NCBI GenBank assembly: GCA_964196275.1 | Contig: CAXMSN010000075.1 | Span: 1-17,745 of the forward strand | DNA from: UBA5794 sp964196275 | Lineage (GTDB): Bacteria; Actinomycetota; Acidimicrobiia; Spongiisociales; UBA5794 | Direction of reading: 5' to 3' | Length of the DNA stretch: 17,745 bases | Shown here: positions 1-7,852 of the stretch, in pieces | Numbering within the stretch: position 1 is the stretch's first letter | Layout of the letters: every line of letters begins with the position of its first letter | Notes under the pieces: generated by a model | What the model was told of the DNA's origin: nothing | Database searches by the model: none | What the model saw: the letters and a program-made list of their open reading frames with translations, nothing else | Made by a program: the position numbers and the translations under genes

Positions 1-1
1 G

Positions 2-352
2 TTCTGCTGGTATCAGCGCATCGCGATGTATCCGCTTGCCGTCATCCTGCTCATCGCCGCGTACCGGAAGGAAGGGATGATCCGAATCTACGCAGCGAGC
101 TTGGCGACGATCGGCGTCGCACTCTCTGCGTATCACAAGCTGATTCAGGTCTACCCCAGCCTCGATTCCGGTTCCTGCGCTGCTACCGGGCCCTCATGCT
201 CAGCGGCGTTGATTCTGAAGTTCAACTTCGTTTCGATTCCTTATATGGCGTTGAGTGCTTTCATTCTGATACTTACCCTCTTGTGGGCGGACCGAGTCAA
301 CGCTCGAGCCGCCAACAACTACGAGCCGGAATCTTCCGGCAACCGGACATAG
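2..352 (+). CDS. DsbB/BdbC-like disulfide bond formation protein, 3' part (5' end outside window)
   Basis: The open frame runs in from the left edge. Its first visible residues are F-CWYQR, and the Cys-Trp-Tyr-Gln-Arg stretch is typical of the first active-site region of DsbB/BdbC quinone-coupled thiol oxidases. Two further hydrophobic membrane segments follow, separated by an extracytoplasmic loop with a second cysteine pair (SGSC-AATGPSC), as expected for this four-helix family. The protein would oxidise a partner thioredoxin-fold protein and pass electrons to the membrane quinone. The likely partner is the CPHC protein directly downstream: the stop codon is only 7 bases before that ATG, so the two are very probably one operon. 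An internal ATG at 26 is not the real start, because the family motif lies upstream of it. The first cysteine of the CxxC pair is probably just outside the window. Confidence 0.8.
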   Translation, partial: FCWYQRIAMYPLAVILLIAAYRKEGMIRIYAASLATIGVALSAYHKLIQVYPSLDSGSCAATGPSCSAALILKFNFVSIPYMALSAFILILTLLWADRVNARAANNYEPESSGNRT

Positions 353-359
353 GAACGAC

Positions 360-980
360 ATGACAACGCAGCAACCGTCTTCAAGCAAGACAGGACTGAT
401 TATCGGGATCATCGGTGGAATCGTCGTGCTCGCACTCGTGGCCGTCGTGGTATTCGCGACAGAAGAAGTCGGTGCAGAGTACGGAGATCCGGTCATCACC
501 GGAAATGCGTTGCCGTTAATGCCTCAAGGGGCTCCCGTTGATGTGACAGCGACCGGCCTCGAGGCACCCGAAGTGGTCGGTCAGAATTTCTCAGGCGATG
601 AAGTGCAGATCGTCAACGACGGCAGGGCGAAGGCAATCATCTTCCTCGCACACTGGTGCCCCCATTGTCAGGTAGAGGTCCCGAAAGTGCAGGCCTGGAT
701 CGACTCGGGCGGTGGCGTTGAAGGCGTCGACATGTACGCGGTGGCAACGAGCATGGACTCCACCCGCGGCAACTTTCCTCCGTCGGAGTGGCTTGAGACC
801 GAAGGCTGGACCGCCCCTGTCGTGAGAGATGACAACGAGAACTCCGTCCTCGTTGCTTTCGGTCAGGGTGGATTCCCGTTCTGGACGTTCGTCAACGCGG
901 ACGGAACCGTTGCACTTCGTGCGTCAGGGGAGATGCCGATCGAGCAACTCCAGCAGATCATGTCGAGCCTTCAGAAGTAG
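360..980 (+). CDS. Membrane-anchored thioredoxin-fold protein (DsbA/TlpA-like, CPHC active site)
   Basis: The protein has 206 residues. A hydrophobic segment at about 12-33 looks like an uncleaved signal anchor, with the rest of the protein outside the membrane. The thioredoxin-type active site is CPHC at 100-103, preceded by the beta strand AIIFLAHW, and a cis-proline candidate is P173 in GFPFWTF. CPHC is the dithiol of DsbA-type oxidants, although spacing and C-terminal layout also resemble TlpA/ResA redoxins. Role (oxidation or reduction of secreted proteins) is therefore inferred; coupling to the preceding DsbB-like gene favours oxidation. An AGGA ribosome site overlaps the end of the upstream gene, about 6 bases before this ATG, so translation is probably coupled. 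Residues 39-80 form a Pro/Gly/Val-rich linker. Confidence 0.85.
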   Translation: MTTQQPSSSKTGLIIGIIGGIVVLALVAVVVFATEEVGAEYGDPVITGNALPLMPQGAPVDVTATGLEAPEVVGQNFSGDEVQIVNDGRAKAIIFLAHWCPHCQVEVPKVQAWIDSGGGVEGVDMYAVATSMDSTRGNFPPSEWLETEGWTAPVVRDDNENSVLVAFGQGGFPFWTFVNADGTVALRASGEMPIEQLQQIMSSLQK

Positions 981-1018
981 CACACTGCCTTCCGACTCGA
1001 CTCCCGACAGGAGATGAC

Positions 1019-1951
1019 ATGGAACTAGCGATGTTCCTCGAGCCCCAAGCCGGTGGCTCCTATGACCGACTCCTCGAACTGGCGTTGTGGGCCGAGCAGA
1101 AGGGGCTTGCCGCCTTTGCGCGCGCAGACCACTACCTCATGGGTCCCAAATCGGCGCAGACAACGGACGCCCTCGTTTCGTTCGGAGGATTGGCTCGCGA
1201 CACGTCATCGATCGAGCTCCTCACGCTCGTGTCCCCCATTACGTTCCGCAACCCCGCCGTGATGGCGAAATCGGCAACAACGATCGATGAGATGTCAGCT
1301 GGACGATTCACCCTCGGCGTCGGAACCGGATGGATGGAGTCCGAGCATCATGCGTTCGGTCTGGAGCTGCCACCGCTCAAGGAGCGATTCGATCGCCTCG
1401 AGGAGTCGCTCGCCGTCATCTCGGCAATCTTCGCCGGCGGCGGAACGTTCGACGGCGAGTACTACTCGCTCGACATCGATGAGGTTCATCCGAAAGCGTC
1501 TCCGGGCCTAGGTATCGTCATCGGTGGTTCAGGGATGCTCAAGACCCCTCGACTTGCGGGCACCTATGCAAGCGAATACAACATGTTCGTGTCGGATCAG
1601 TCGACGCTGGCCGAGAGGCTCGATGTCATGGCCTCTGCTGCCGAAGCAGCCGGTAGGGATCCGAGCGAAATTCGTGTCTCGTTTGCCGGTCCGGCTTTCA
1701 TCTACGAAGACGAGGCCGCTCATAGGGAGGTCTTGACTCGACGAGGCGAAAAACGAGACATGACTGCTGACGAGTACGCCGCATTCCTCGATGACCGAGC
1801 AGTGCCGCACGGCACGGCGGAGAACGCGGAAGCCGCGATCGAGCGAATGGCTTCGTGGGGAGTGAACCGATACTACGTCCAGGATCTGCGCCCACTCGAC
1901 GAGATCGACCTCGATGACATGGACACCCTGTTCACAGCTCTCGGAGCCTGA
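1019..1951 (+). CDS. Luciferase-like (LLM) flavin-dependent oxidoreductase, probably F420-type
   Basis: The protein has 310 residues, the usual size for single-domain luciferase-like monooxygenase family TIM barrels. Family landmarks are VSPITFRNPA at 71-80 and GRFTLGVGTGW at 95-105, followed by a conserved acidic/His stretch and an IVIGGSG strand that forms part of the flavin phosphate site. Actinobacterial members of this type mostly use coenzyme F420, but FMN cannot be excluded from sequence alone and the substrate is unknown. An AGGAG site lies 5-6 bases before the ATG. The gene follows the thioredoxin-fold gene by 38 bases and may be co-transcribed with it. No functional link with the downstream suf genes is evident. 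Confidence 0.85.
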   Translation: MELAMFLEPQAGGSYDRLLELALWAEQKGLAAFARADHYLMGPKSAQTTDALVSFGGLARDTSSIELLTLVSPITFRNPAVMAKSATTIDEMSAGRFTLGVGTGWMESEHHAFGLELPPLKERFDRLEESLAVISAIFAGGGTFDGEYYSLDIDEVHPKASPGLGIVIGGSGMLKTPRLAGTYASEYNMFVSDQSTLAERLDVMASAAEAAGRDPSEIRVSFAGPAFIYEDEAAHREVLTRRGEKRDMTADEYAAFLDDRAVPHGTAENAEAAIERMASWGVNRYYVQDLRPLDEIDLDDMDTLFTALGA

Positions 1952-1983
1952 GGAAACCCGTTCGAATGGGGCTCCCGAGCCAT

Positions 1984-1989
1984 TAACAT
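1984..1989 (+). promoter_or_regulatory. Candidate -10 element for a leaderless sufC1 transcript
   Basis: TAACAT matches the TANNNT pattern and sits 7 bases before the ATG at 1997. No Shine-Dalgarno sequence precedes either possible sufC1 start. A weak TTCGAA at 1961-1966 is 17 bases upstream and could serve as a poor -35. Inferred from spacing only. Confidence 0.35.
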
Positions 1990-1990
1990 C

Positions 1991-2755
1991 ATGGCCATGT
2001 TACAAACTCCTCTGATCTCCATCGACAACGTGCACGCGTCCGTGGAGGGCATCCCAATCCTCAAGGGCGTCAGCCTGACGGTCAACAGCGGCGAGACACA
2101 CGCAGTCATGGGACCGAACGGCTCAGGCAAGTCAACGCTGGCAAACGTCCTTCTCGGCCATCCCTCCTATCTGATAACCGAAGGGTCGATCGCCTACAAG
2201 GGTGAGGACATCACCGAATGGGCACCCGAAAAGCGAGGCCAGGCAGGAATGTTCCTCGGCTTCCAGTATCCCGAAGAGATCCCTGGCGTGTCCGTGGTCA
2301 ACTTCCTCCGAACTGCACTGTCGAACAAGACCGGGACCAATTACACCGTCCTCGAGTTGCGTCTGAAAGTGATGGAGGCGATGCGCGACCTCGAGATGGA
2401 CGCGAGCTTTGCGGATAGATATCTGAACGAGGGGTTTTCAGGCGGCGAACGGAAACGCAACGAGGTACTCCAGATGGCGATCCTCGAACCTGAGTTCGCC
2501 GTTCTCGACGAAACAGACTCCGGACTCGACATCGACGCACTCCGGGTCGTTGCCGAAGGCGTGAAGCGCCTCCAGTCCGACGACCGTGGGTTCCTCATCA
2601 TCACCCACTACCAACGCATGCTCGACTACATCACACCCGACTTCGTCCATGTCTTCCTCGACGGGCGCATCGTCGAATCCGGGGACGCGTCACTGGCCGA
2701 TTCGATCGAGGATGCCGGATACGATTCGTTCCGCTCGGAGCTTGGCGTCGGGTGA
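1991..2755 (+). CDS. sufC: SufC Fe-S cluster assembly ATPase, copy 1
   Basis: SufC is the ABC-type ATPase of the SufBCD scaffold and drives the conformational change that exposes the cluster assembly site. This 254-residue copy has Walker A GPNGSGKST at 41-49 (K47), a Q-loop Q92 in FQYPEE, the ABC signature FSGGERKR at 149-156, Walker B ending in D173-E174, the SufC-typical DSGLDIDAL D-loop and the switch histidine H206. All catalytic residues are present. It closely resembles canonical SufC. Its stop codon overlaps the sufS start (GTGA, 4 bases), giving a tight sufC-sufS pair. The start could be 1991 or the second ATG at 1997; neither has a ribosome site, and the -10-like TAACAT spaced for leaderless initiation favours 1997. 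A second, diverged SufC lies at 8442-9182. Confidence 0.95.
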   Translation: MAMLQTPLISIDNVHASVEGIPILKGVSLTVNSGETHAVMGPNGSGKSTLANVLLGHPSYLITEGSIAYKGEDITEWAPEKRGQAGMFLGFQYPEEIPGVSVVNFLRTALSNKTGTNYTVLELRLKVMEAMRDLEMDASFADRYLNEGFSGGERKRNEVLQMAILEPEFAVLDETDSGLDIDALRVVAEGVKRLQSDDRGFLIITHYQRMLDYITPDFVHVFLDGRIVESGDASLADSIEDAGYDSFRSELGVG

Positions 2756-3978
2756 CCGACCTGCGAGTGCTCAGAGCCGATTTCCCGATACTTGCGCGCG
2801 AGGTCAACGGAAGCCCACTCGTCTATCTCGACTCTGCGGCAACGACCCAGAAGCCTCTCGCAGTCCTCGATGCGATGCGGTCGTACTACGAGAACTCAAA
2901 TGCGAACGTTCACCGCGGCGCACACACACTCGCAGCCGAGGCAACCGAGCTGTACGAGGATGCCAGGGGCAAGGTTGCCCGTTTCGTCGGCACATCGCCG
3001 AGCCAGCTGGCCTTTGTCCGAGGCACGACCACCGCAATCAATCACATCGCATACGGATGGGGCTTGAACCATCTCAGTGAAGGCGATCGGATAATGGTCA
3101 CCGTCATGGAGCATCATGCGAACATCGTTCCGTGGCAGCTCGTGGCGAAGCACACGGGTGCGGAGTTGGTCTACCTCGAACTCGACGACGAGTTTGGCGT
3201 GGACACGACCGCCCTTTCGTCACTGCTCGACGAGAGAATCAAGATCATCGCGTTCTCTGGAATGTCCAACGTCACCGGAGCTCTCGGCCCCATCGACGTG
3301 CTCACGCAGGCCGCCAGATCGGTCGGAGCGATCACCGTTCTCGATGCAGCACAACTGGTGCCACACACGCCTGTCGACGTCGAGGCGCTCGGTGTCGACT
3401 TCATGGCGTTCTCTGCGCACAAGATGCTGGGCCCGACAGGCATTGGCGCCCTCTGGGGTCAGGCAGATCGCCTCGAGGAGATGGAACCATCTGAGGGTGG
3501 AGGCGAGATGATCAACACCGTTGAACGCCATGTCTCCACGTGGGCTCCGGTCCCCCACAAGTTCGAGGCAGGGACGCCACCGATCGCCGAGGCCGTGGGC
3601 TTCGGGGCAGCCGTCGACTATCTGAGCGACATCGGGATGGATGTCATCGCTCACCACGAACGCACACTCACCGCGTATGCGCTCCAGCAGCTGTCCCAGG
3701 TCCCCGATCTCACGATCTACGGCCCGACCGATGTGACGAAGCGAGGCGGAGCGGTCAGTTTCGAACTCGGAGACATCCACCCGCATGACATCGCCACGAT
3801 CCTCGATCAGGACGGGATCGCCGTTCGGGCTGGCCACCATTGCGCAAAGCCTCTCATGAAGTATCTCAACGTGCCGGCGACCGCACGCGCTTCCTTCTAT
3901 CTGTACAACGTCGAAGAAGAAGTCGATGCCCTTGTCACATCGTTGCACAAGGCGCGGAAGATCTTCGGGCTCGTCTAG
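2752..3978 (+). CDS. sufS: SufS group II cysteine desulfurase
   Basis: The protein has 408 residues, normal for SufS, a PLP enzyme that converts cysteine to alanine and holds the sulfur as a persulfide. Key residues are visible: a histidine pair in MEHHAN (about 121-122) near the cofactor ring, D198 in DAAQ, the PLP-binding lysine K224 in SAHK, and the persulfide cysteine C364 inside RAGHHCAKP on the short class II loop. R379 in TARASF matches the substrate carboxylate-binding position. The start is GTG at 2752, overlapping the sufC1 stop by 4 bases, so translation is probably coupled. sufU follows 57 bases downstream and is the expected sulfur acceptor. Confidence 0.96.
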   Translation: MTDLRVLRADFPILAREVNGSPLVYLDSAATTQKPLAVLDAMRSYYENSNANVHRGAHTLAAEATELYEDARGKVARFVGTSPSQLAFVRGTTTAINHIAYGWGLNHLSEGDRIMVTVMEHHANIVPWQLVAKHTGAELVYLELDDEFGVDTTALSSLLDERIKIIAFSGMSNVTGALGPIDVLTQAARSVGAITVLDAAQLVPHTPVDVEALGVDFMAFSAHKMLGPTGIGALWGQADRLEEMEPSEGGGEMINTVERHVSTWAPVPHKFEAGTPPIAEAVGFGAAVDYLSDIGMDVIAHHERTLTAYALQQLSQVPDLTIYGPTDVTKRGGAVSFELGDIHPHDIATILDQDGIAVRAGHHCAKPLMKYLNVPATARASFYLYNVEEEVDALVTSLHKARKIFGLV

Positions 3979-4035
3979 GAGGCGGTCAATGCGCATACAC
4001 TACGGCGCTCAACCGAGCCAAGAAGAAGTACGACC

Positions 4036-4494
4036 ATGAGCGATCTAGACGAGTTGTACCGGAGTGTCATCCTCGATCACTACCGGAACCCACGGCGAAA
4101 AGGGACGCTGAGCGACCCACATGTTCACGCCGAGGGCACCAACCCGTCATGTGGCGACGAGTTCTTCCTGGATCTGGTCGTGGAAAACGGGACAATCGTC
4201 GACGCGGCGATGCAGGGACAGGGCTGCTCCATCTCACAGGCCTCGGGGTCGATGATGATGGATGCGATCGTCGGCAAGTCGGTATCGGACGTCGAGGAAA
4301 TCGCACACAAGTTCCGTCTGATGATGACGATCGAAGAAGGCGAGAACCCTGTCGACGAAGATCGGCCGGGATCGGTGCTTGGCGACCTCGAGGCGCTTCA
4401 GGGCGTCCGGAAGTTCCCCGTTCGGATCAAGTGCGCAGATCTTGCATGGGCAACCCTTGCCGACGCCCTTACGATGTCGACAGAGCCGGCTTAA
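4036..4494 (+). CDS. sufU: SufU sulfur relay protein (zinc-dependent SufS partner)
   Basis: The protein has 152 residues and an IscU-like fold. The conserved ligands are C39 and D41 (SCGDE), C64 (GQGCSIS) and C133 (RIKCADLAW). The spacing between C64 and C133 includes the extra loop that separates SufU from true IscU scaffolds. In Firmicutes and Actinobacteria SufU binds zinc and accepts persulfide sulfur from SufS by ligand exchange, passing it to SufB. It lies 57 bases after sufS on the same strand, with only a weak AAGAAG-like ribosome site. Its stop is 7 bases from the end of the convergent fumC gene, with no clear terminator between them. Confidence 0.95.
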   Translation: MSDLDELYRSVILDHYRNPRRKGTLSDPHVHAEGTNPSCGDEFFLDLVVENGTIVDAAMQGQGCSISQASGSMMMDAIVGKSVSDVEEIAHKFRLMMTIEEGENPVDEDRPGSVLGDLEALQGVRKFPVRIKCADLAWATLADALTMSTEPA

Positions 4495-4501
4495 GGCTCG
4501 A

Positions 4502-5890
4502 TCAGCCGACCACGCCGCCCTCGGTCATCGGTCTGAGATCGAGTGCAGCGTGGAGTTCGTCCTCCGGCAGAACACCCATCTCGAGTGCGACCTCACGAAC
4601 CCCCCTGCCTTCGGCGAAGGCGACCTTCGCTATCTCCGCGGACTTGTCGTATCCGATGACCGGCACCAGTGCGGTGATGATGATCACGTTCTGTTCGAGA
4701 AGCCATTGCGCCCTCTCGTGATCCGCCGTGATCCCATCGACCATCTTGTCCTTCATCACGGTGGTCGCCGTGGAGAGGAGGTCGATCGATTCGAGGAGGT
4801 TGTGCGCCATGAGCGGCATCATCACGTTCAGCTCGAAGTTTCCGTTCGCACCGCCCCACGTGATAGCGGTGTCGTTGCCGATGACCTGGCTTGCGACCTG
4901 CATCATCATCTCGGAGATGACGGGGTTCACCTTGCCCGGCATGATCGATGACCCTGGCTGGAGCGAGGGCAACTGGATCTCGGCGATGCCCGTGCGGGGC
5001 CCAGACGACATCCACCGGAGGTCGTTTGCGATCTTGAAGAGCGATACGGCGACCGTCTTGAGTGCACCCGAGGCGCTGACGACGGCATCCTTGGCCGACT
5101 GTGCTTCGAAGTGGTTGGGGGCCTCGACGAACGCATAGCCCGACCGTCGCGCCATCTCCGCGATCGTCGTCGAGGCAAAGCCTTCGGGAGCGTTGATACC
5201 TGTTCCTACCGCAGTCCCGCCGAGTGCAAGTTCAAGAAGCTCAGGGACGATGGCTCTGACCCTTGAAGCACCGTTGCGAATCTGCGTGGCATATCCGCCG
5301 AACTCCTGCCCGAGACGGATGGGCGTGGCGTCCATGAGATGGGTCCGCCCCGACTTCAGCACGTGGTCGAATTCGTCAGCCTTTGCGTCAAGCGAATCCG
5401 CAAGCGCGTCAAGCGCGGGGAGAAGGCTCCGCTCTATCCCAGCGACGGCAGCGACATGGATCGCCGTAGGGATCGTGTCGTTCGATGATTGGGACGCGTT
5501 CACATGGTCGTTCGGGTGAACGAGCTTGGACCCGAGCTCACCACCGAGTATCTCGGTCGCCCTGTTGGCGATGACCTCGTTGGCGTTCATATTCGTCGAC
5601 GTTCCTGAGCCTGTCTGAAAGATGTCGAGCACGAAGTGTTCGTCGAGGTCGCCAGCTAGGACCTCCTCGGAAGCTGCGATGATCGCTTCTGACGTGGCCG
5701 CATCGATCGCACCGATGGCCAGGTTCGTCGATGCTGCCGAAGCTTTGAGCACGCCGAGCGCCCAGATGAACGTGCGCCCGAATCGGAGATCGGAGATCGG
5801 GAAGTTATCGACCGCCCTCTGTGTCGATGCGCCGTAATACGCACCTTCAGGCACCGGCACCTCGCCCATCGAGTCCCGTTCGATCCTCAT
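4502..5890 (-). CDS. fumC: Class II fumarate hydratase
   Basis: The protein has 462 residues, the standard length for the homotetrameric, iron-independent fumarase that interconverts fumarate and malate in the TCA cycle. Motifs in order are TGSGTSTNMN at about 93-102, SSNDTIPTA at about 135-143, the catalytic-region histidine in GRTHLMDATP (H184), GTGINAP at 229-235 and the superfamily signature GSSIMPGKVNP at 313-323, whose serine loop carries the general base. The start is an ATG with GAGGAG 6 bases upstream. It is the last gene of a possible minus-strand operon: the sirtuin gene ends 64 bases before it. Class II fumarases lack an Fe-S cluster, so this is not an obvious Suf client. Confidence 0.97.
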   Translation of the reverse strand: MRIERDSMGEVPVPEGAYYGASTQRAVDNFPISDLRFGRTFIWALGVLKASAASTNLAIGAIDAATSEAIIAASEEVLAGDLDEHFVLDIFQTGSGTSTNMNANEVIANRATEILGGELGSKLVHPNDHVNASQSSNDTIPTAIHVAAVAGIERSLLPALDALADSLDAKADEFDHVLKSGRTHLMDATPIRLGQEFGGYATQIRNGASRVRAIVPELLELALGGTAVGTGINAPEGFASTTIAEMARRSGYAFVEAPNHFEAQSAKDAVVSASGALKTVAVSLFKIANDLRWMSSGPRTGIAEIQLPSLQPGSSIMPGKVNPVISEMMMQVASQVIGNDTAITWGGANGNFELNVMMPLMAHNLLESIDLLSTATTVMKDKMVDGITADHERAQWLLEQNVIIITALVPVIGYDKSAEIAKVAFAEGRGVREVALEMGVLPEDELHAALDLRPMTEGGVVG

Positions 5891-5954
5891 CAGGTTCTCC
5901 TCGCGGTCGGTAGTTCGACACAGCTAAAGATAGTGACCACGCGGGACATGCCCT

Positions 5955-6713
5955 TCACCGCGTAAGGGCGAGGGAGACCGCAGTCGGAAAGACCTCCGAC
6001 ACGTCTCCATCGATCCTCAAGGCGACTAGGCCGGTCGTGTCGTGCTCGGTTGCTCCCCGATTGACGATGGCGTATGGGACACCGCGGTCGGCGGCGACGA
6101 GCGGTACCTCGGACACGGGGAACACAGCGAGCGTTGATCCAAGGGCGATCACCAGATCGCACCGTTGTGCAGCCTCCGAGGCCTGCTGCATCGACATCGG
6201 ATCGAGCGCCTGCCCGAACGAGATCGTTGCTGGCTTGAGGAGCCCGCCGCAGTGGCAGATCGGCGGCTCGTCGGTTTCGGCGAATCTCTCGAAGTGGGGT
6301 TCGGCAGGCGTTCGCTCGAAACACGACAGGCAACCGACGATCCTCGCCGTGCCGTGAACTTCGACGAGCTTCTCGGGGCTGAGCCCGGCGTCCGTGTGAA
6401 GTCCATCGACGTTCTGCGTCACCACCATGTCGAGCCTGTCAGCCTCCTCGAGGTCCGCACATGCGAAGTGCACATCATTTGGCAGCGCTTCTCGAAACGC
6501 GTCCGCAGCGGCGAGCTTCTGGTGCCAGTACTCGTGTCTCCTCCTCGGATCACGGACGAACCCACTGAATTCAACGGGACGTTGCGTCTTCCACACTCCG
6601 TTGGGCCCGCGGAAGTCGGGGATGCCACTTGCGGTTGAGATACCAGCACCCGTAACCATCAGGATCGCCTTGGCGTCTGCGATCAGGCCTGCGAGATCCG
6701 AGATGTCGTCCAT
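5955..6713 (-). CDS. Sir2-family NAD-dependent protein deacylase
   Basis: The protein is 252 residues from the ATG at 6713. NAD-binding motifs are GAGIS at 22-26, the DFRGPNGVW stretch at 33-41 and TQNVDGLH at 99-106. The catalytic histidine is H120 in VHGT. Zinc is probably held by C128 and C131 (CLSC) and by C153 and C155; the second pair is CxC (ICHCGG) rather than the commoner CxxC. Sirtuins remove acyl groups from lysines using NAD and often control metabolic enzymes; a link to the downstream fumC is only suggested by position. The frame is open upstream to 6899, but that part overlaps the VOC gene. ATG 6740 is the alternative start; 6713 is preferred for its GGTGGGGG tract and because the family begins about there. 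Confidence 0.9.
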   Translation of the reverse strand: MDDISDLAGLIADAKAILMVTGAGISTASGIPDFRGPNGVWKTQRPVEFSGFVRDPRRRHEYWHQKLAAADAFREALPNDVHFACADLEEADRLDMVVTQNVDGLHTDAGLSPEKLVEVHGTARIVGCLSCFERTPAEPHFERFAETDEPPICHCGGLLKPATISFGQALDPMSMQQASEAAQRCDLVIALGSTLAVFPVSEVPLVAADRGVPYAIVNRGATEHDTTGLVALRIDGDVSEVFPTAVSLALTR

Positions 6714-6757
6714 GCCCCCACCGTACCGAGCGACCGTCATCTCCGTACCACGCGGCT

Positions 6758-7147
6758 TCAGCCCGAAGCGTCCTCGGTGGGAGGCGCCTGCATGATGTCG
6801 AAGACGTTGCCTTCCGGATCGGTGCATGTCCGCCAGACGAAGCCACCCCACTCCTGGGTCTCGCCAGGCTCGCCACCGAGGTCCTTCACCCTGGAGCATG
6901 CTGCATCGAGATCACGGACGACGAAGTCAAGATGCACGCGATTCTTGCCGACCCGTGGCTCATCGACCCTCTGAAGCCAGAGCGTCACCTTCCGGTCGGG
7001 GGCGTGCGCGAGGAATCCGAAGTGATCGTGGATCGCCGTCTCAACGCCGAGGAGATCTCCCCAGAAGGCCGTCATACCTTCAAGATCGTTGCAGTCGATC
7101 GTCGCTGCGATAAACAGTGGAACGTCTGCAGGTCTTTCGTCGGTCAT
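6758..7147 (-). CDS. VOC (glyoxalase/bleomycin-resistance fold) family protein
   Basis: The protein is 129 residues from the ATG at 7147. It has the paired beta-alpha-beta-beta-beta layout of the vicinal oxygen chelate superfamily: a first half starting ATIDCNDLEGMTAFWGDLLG at about 15-34, and a second half with VHLDFVVRDLDAA at about 71-83 and the closing DPEGNVFDI at about 110-118. Such proteins act as small dioxygenases, lyases or binding proteins; the substrate cannot be read from the sequence. The frame is open to 7210, but the extra residues have no family match. An AGGAG lies about 13 bases before 7147, longer than ideal. The sirtuin gene starts 44 bases downstream and the winged-helix gene ends 81 bases upstream, all on the same strand. 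Confidence 0.8.
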   Translation of the reverse strand: MTDERPADVPLFIAATIDCNDLEGMTAFWGDLLGVETAIHDHFGFLAHAPDRKVTLWLQRVDEPRVGKNRVHLDFVVRDLDAACSRVKDLGGEPGETQEWGGFVWRTCTDPEGNVFDIMQAPPTEDASG

Positions 7148-7228
7148 GGCGGCACAGTAGCTCCTGTCGAACATCACCGGTGCACATGTGTCGACATGTG
7201 TGTTCGACATGGCGTGCGCGGGGCCGGT

Positions 7229-7819
7229 TCATGCCGGATCGAAAGGCACGAGAGCGTAGGTGAATGCGTATCCGCTGGCTTGTGGGTCGTCCAGAGCTAG
7301 TTCTCCGGTCATGTACTCAGCGATGAGGGCGCTGATGCGAGTTTCGATGTCTTCGATCTCAGCCTCGGTCAGCCACGCGATGGCGCGTCCGACGGCCATT
7401 CGTTGTTCGTTGCCTTCGAATCTTCGTTGGAAGGCGTCTTCTGTCTCTGCTCGTGCCGGCTCGAGGACCATCGCTGCGAATGCCTTCGCGGCGGCCCCGG
7501 CGTCCTCGACGTTGGCAAGCATTTCGGGTCCGGGTGTGATCGTCTGACCGGTGACTCGGTAGATCTTCTCGATGCGGGCGCCGGATTTGCGTGTGTGTAC
7601 GACTTCGATGAAGCCAGCTTCCTCGAGAAGGTTCGTGTGGTAGTAGAGGCGCGTGACCGGCATGCCGAGGCGTTCGGCGATCTCGCGTACGGATGATGGC
7701 TGACGGCAGAGCCCAAGGATGCGCACTCGGAGGCCTGAGGTGAGGGCCTCGACTTGGGACGGATCCGTTATGAACGTTTCGTCGGGAACGTCTGGTAGGT
7801 GTGGGAGATCGTCAGTCAT
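7229..7819 (-). CDS. Winged-helix (ArsR-like) transcriptional regulator
   Basis: The protein is 196 residues. Residues about 22-92 form a winged helix-turn-helix: helices SQVEALTSGLRVRILGLC and VREIAERLGM, a recognition helix around PVTRLYYHTNLLEEAGF and a wing with VVHTRKSGARIEKIYRV. This arrangement is common in ArsR-like regulators. The remaining 100 residues are mainly helical (EDAFQRRFEGNEQ, EAEIEDIETRISALIAEYM) and could dimerise or sense a ligand. No metal-binding cysteine cluster is seen. ATG 7819 is preferred over GTG 7825 because AGGAG at 7825-7829 sits 5 bases before it. It follows the small ORF at 7853-8026 by 33 bases, and both probably come from the promoter at 8064-8092, whose palindromes suggest autoregulation. 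Confidence 0.85.
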   Translation of the reverse strand: MTDDLPHLPDVPDETFITDPSQVEALTSGLRVRILGLCRQPSSVREIAERLGMPVTRLYYHTNLLEEAGFIEVVHTRKSGARIEKIYRVTGQTITPGPEMLANVEDAGAAAKAFAAMVLEPARAETEDAFQRRFEGNEQRMAVGRAIAWLTEAEIEDIETRISALIAEYMTGELALDDPQASGYAFTYALVPFDPA

Positions 7820-7852
7820 GATCACTCCTGGTCGGGGAGATGCGATTGGGCG

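Noticed and set aside
1960..1980. GTTCGAATGGGGCTCCC resembling a tRNA T-arm, or a GGCT/AGCC terminator hairpin
   Set aside because: No acceptor or anticodon arms fit around it, and the small stem lacks a T-run.
4067..4721. Long plus-strand frame (3840-4721) and other frames overlapping sufU and fumC
   Set aside because: They are out of frame with well-identified genes, have low-complexity Arg/Ser-rich translations and no ribosome site.
6714..6899. Upstream extension of the sirtuin frame
   Set aside because: It overlaps the VOC gene extensively and encodes no part of the Sir2 fold; starts at 6713 or 6740 are sufficient.
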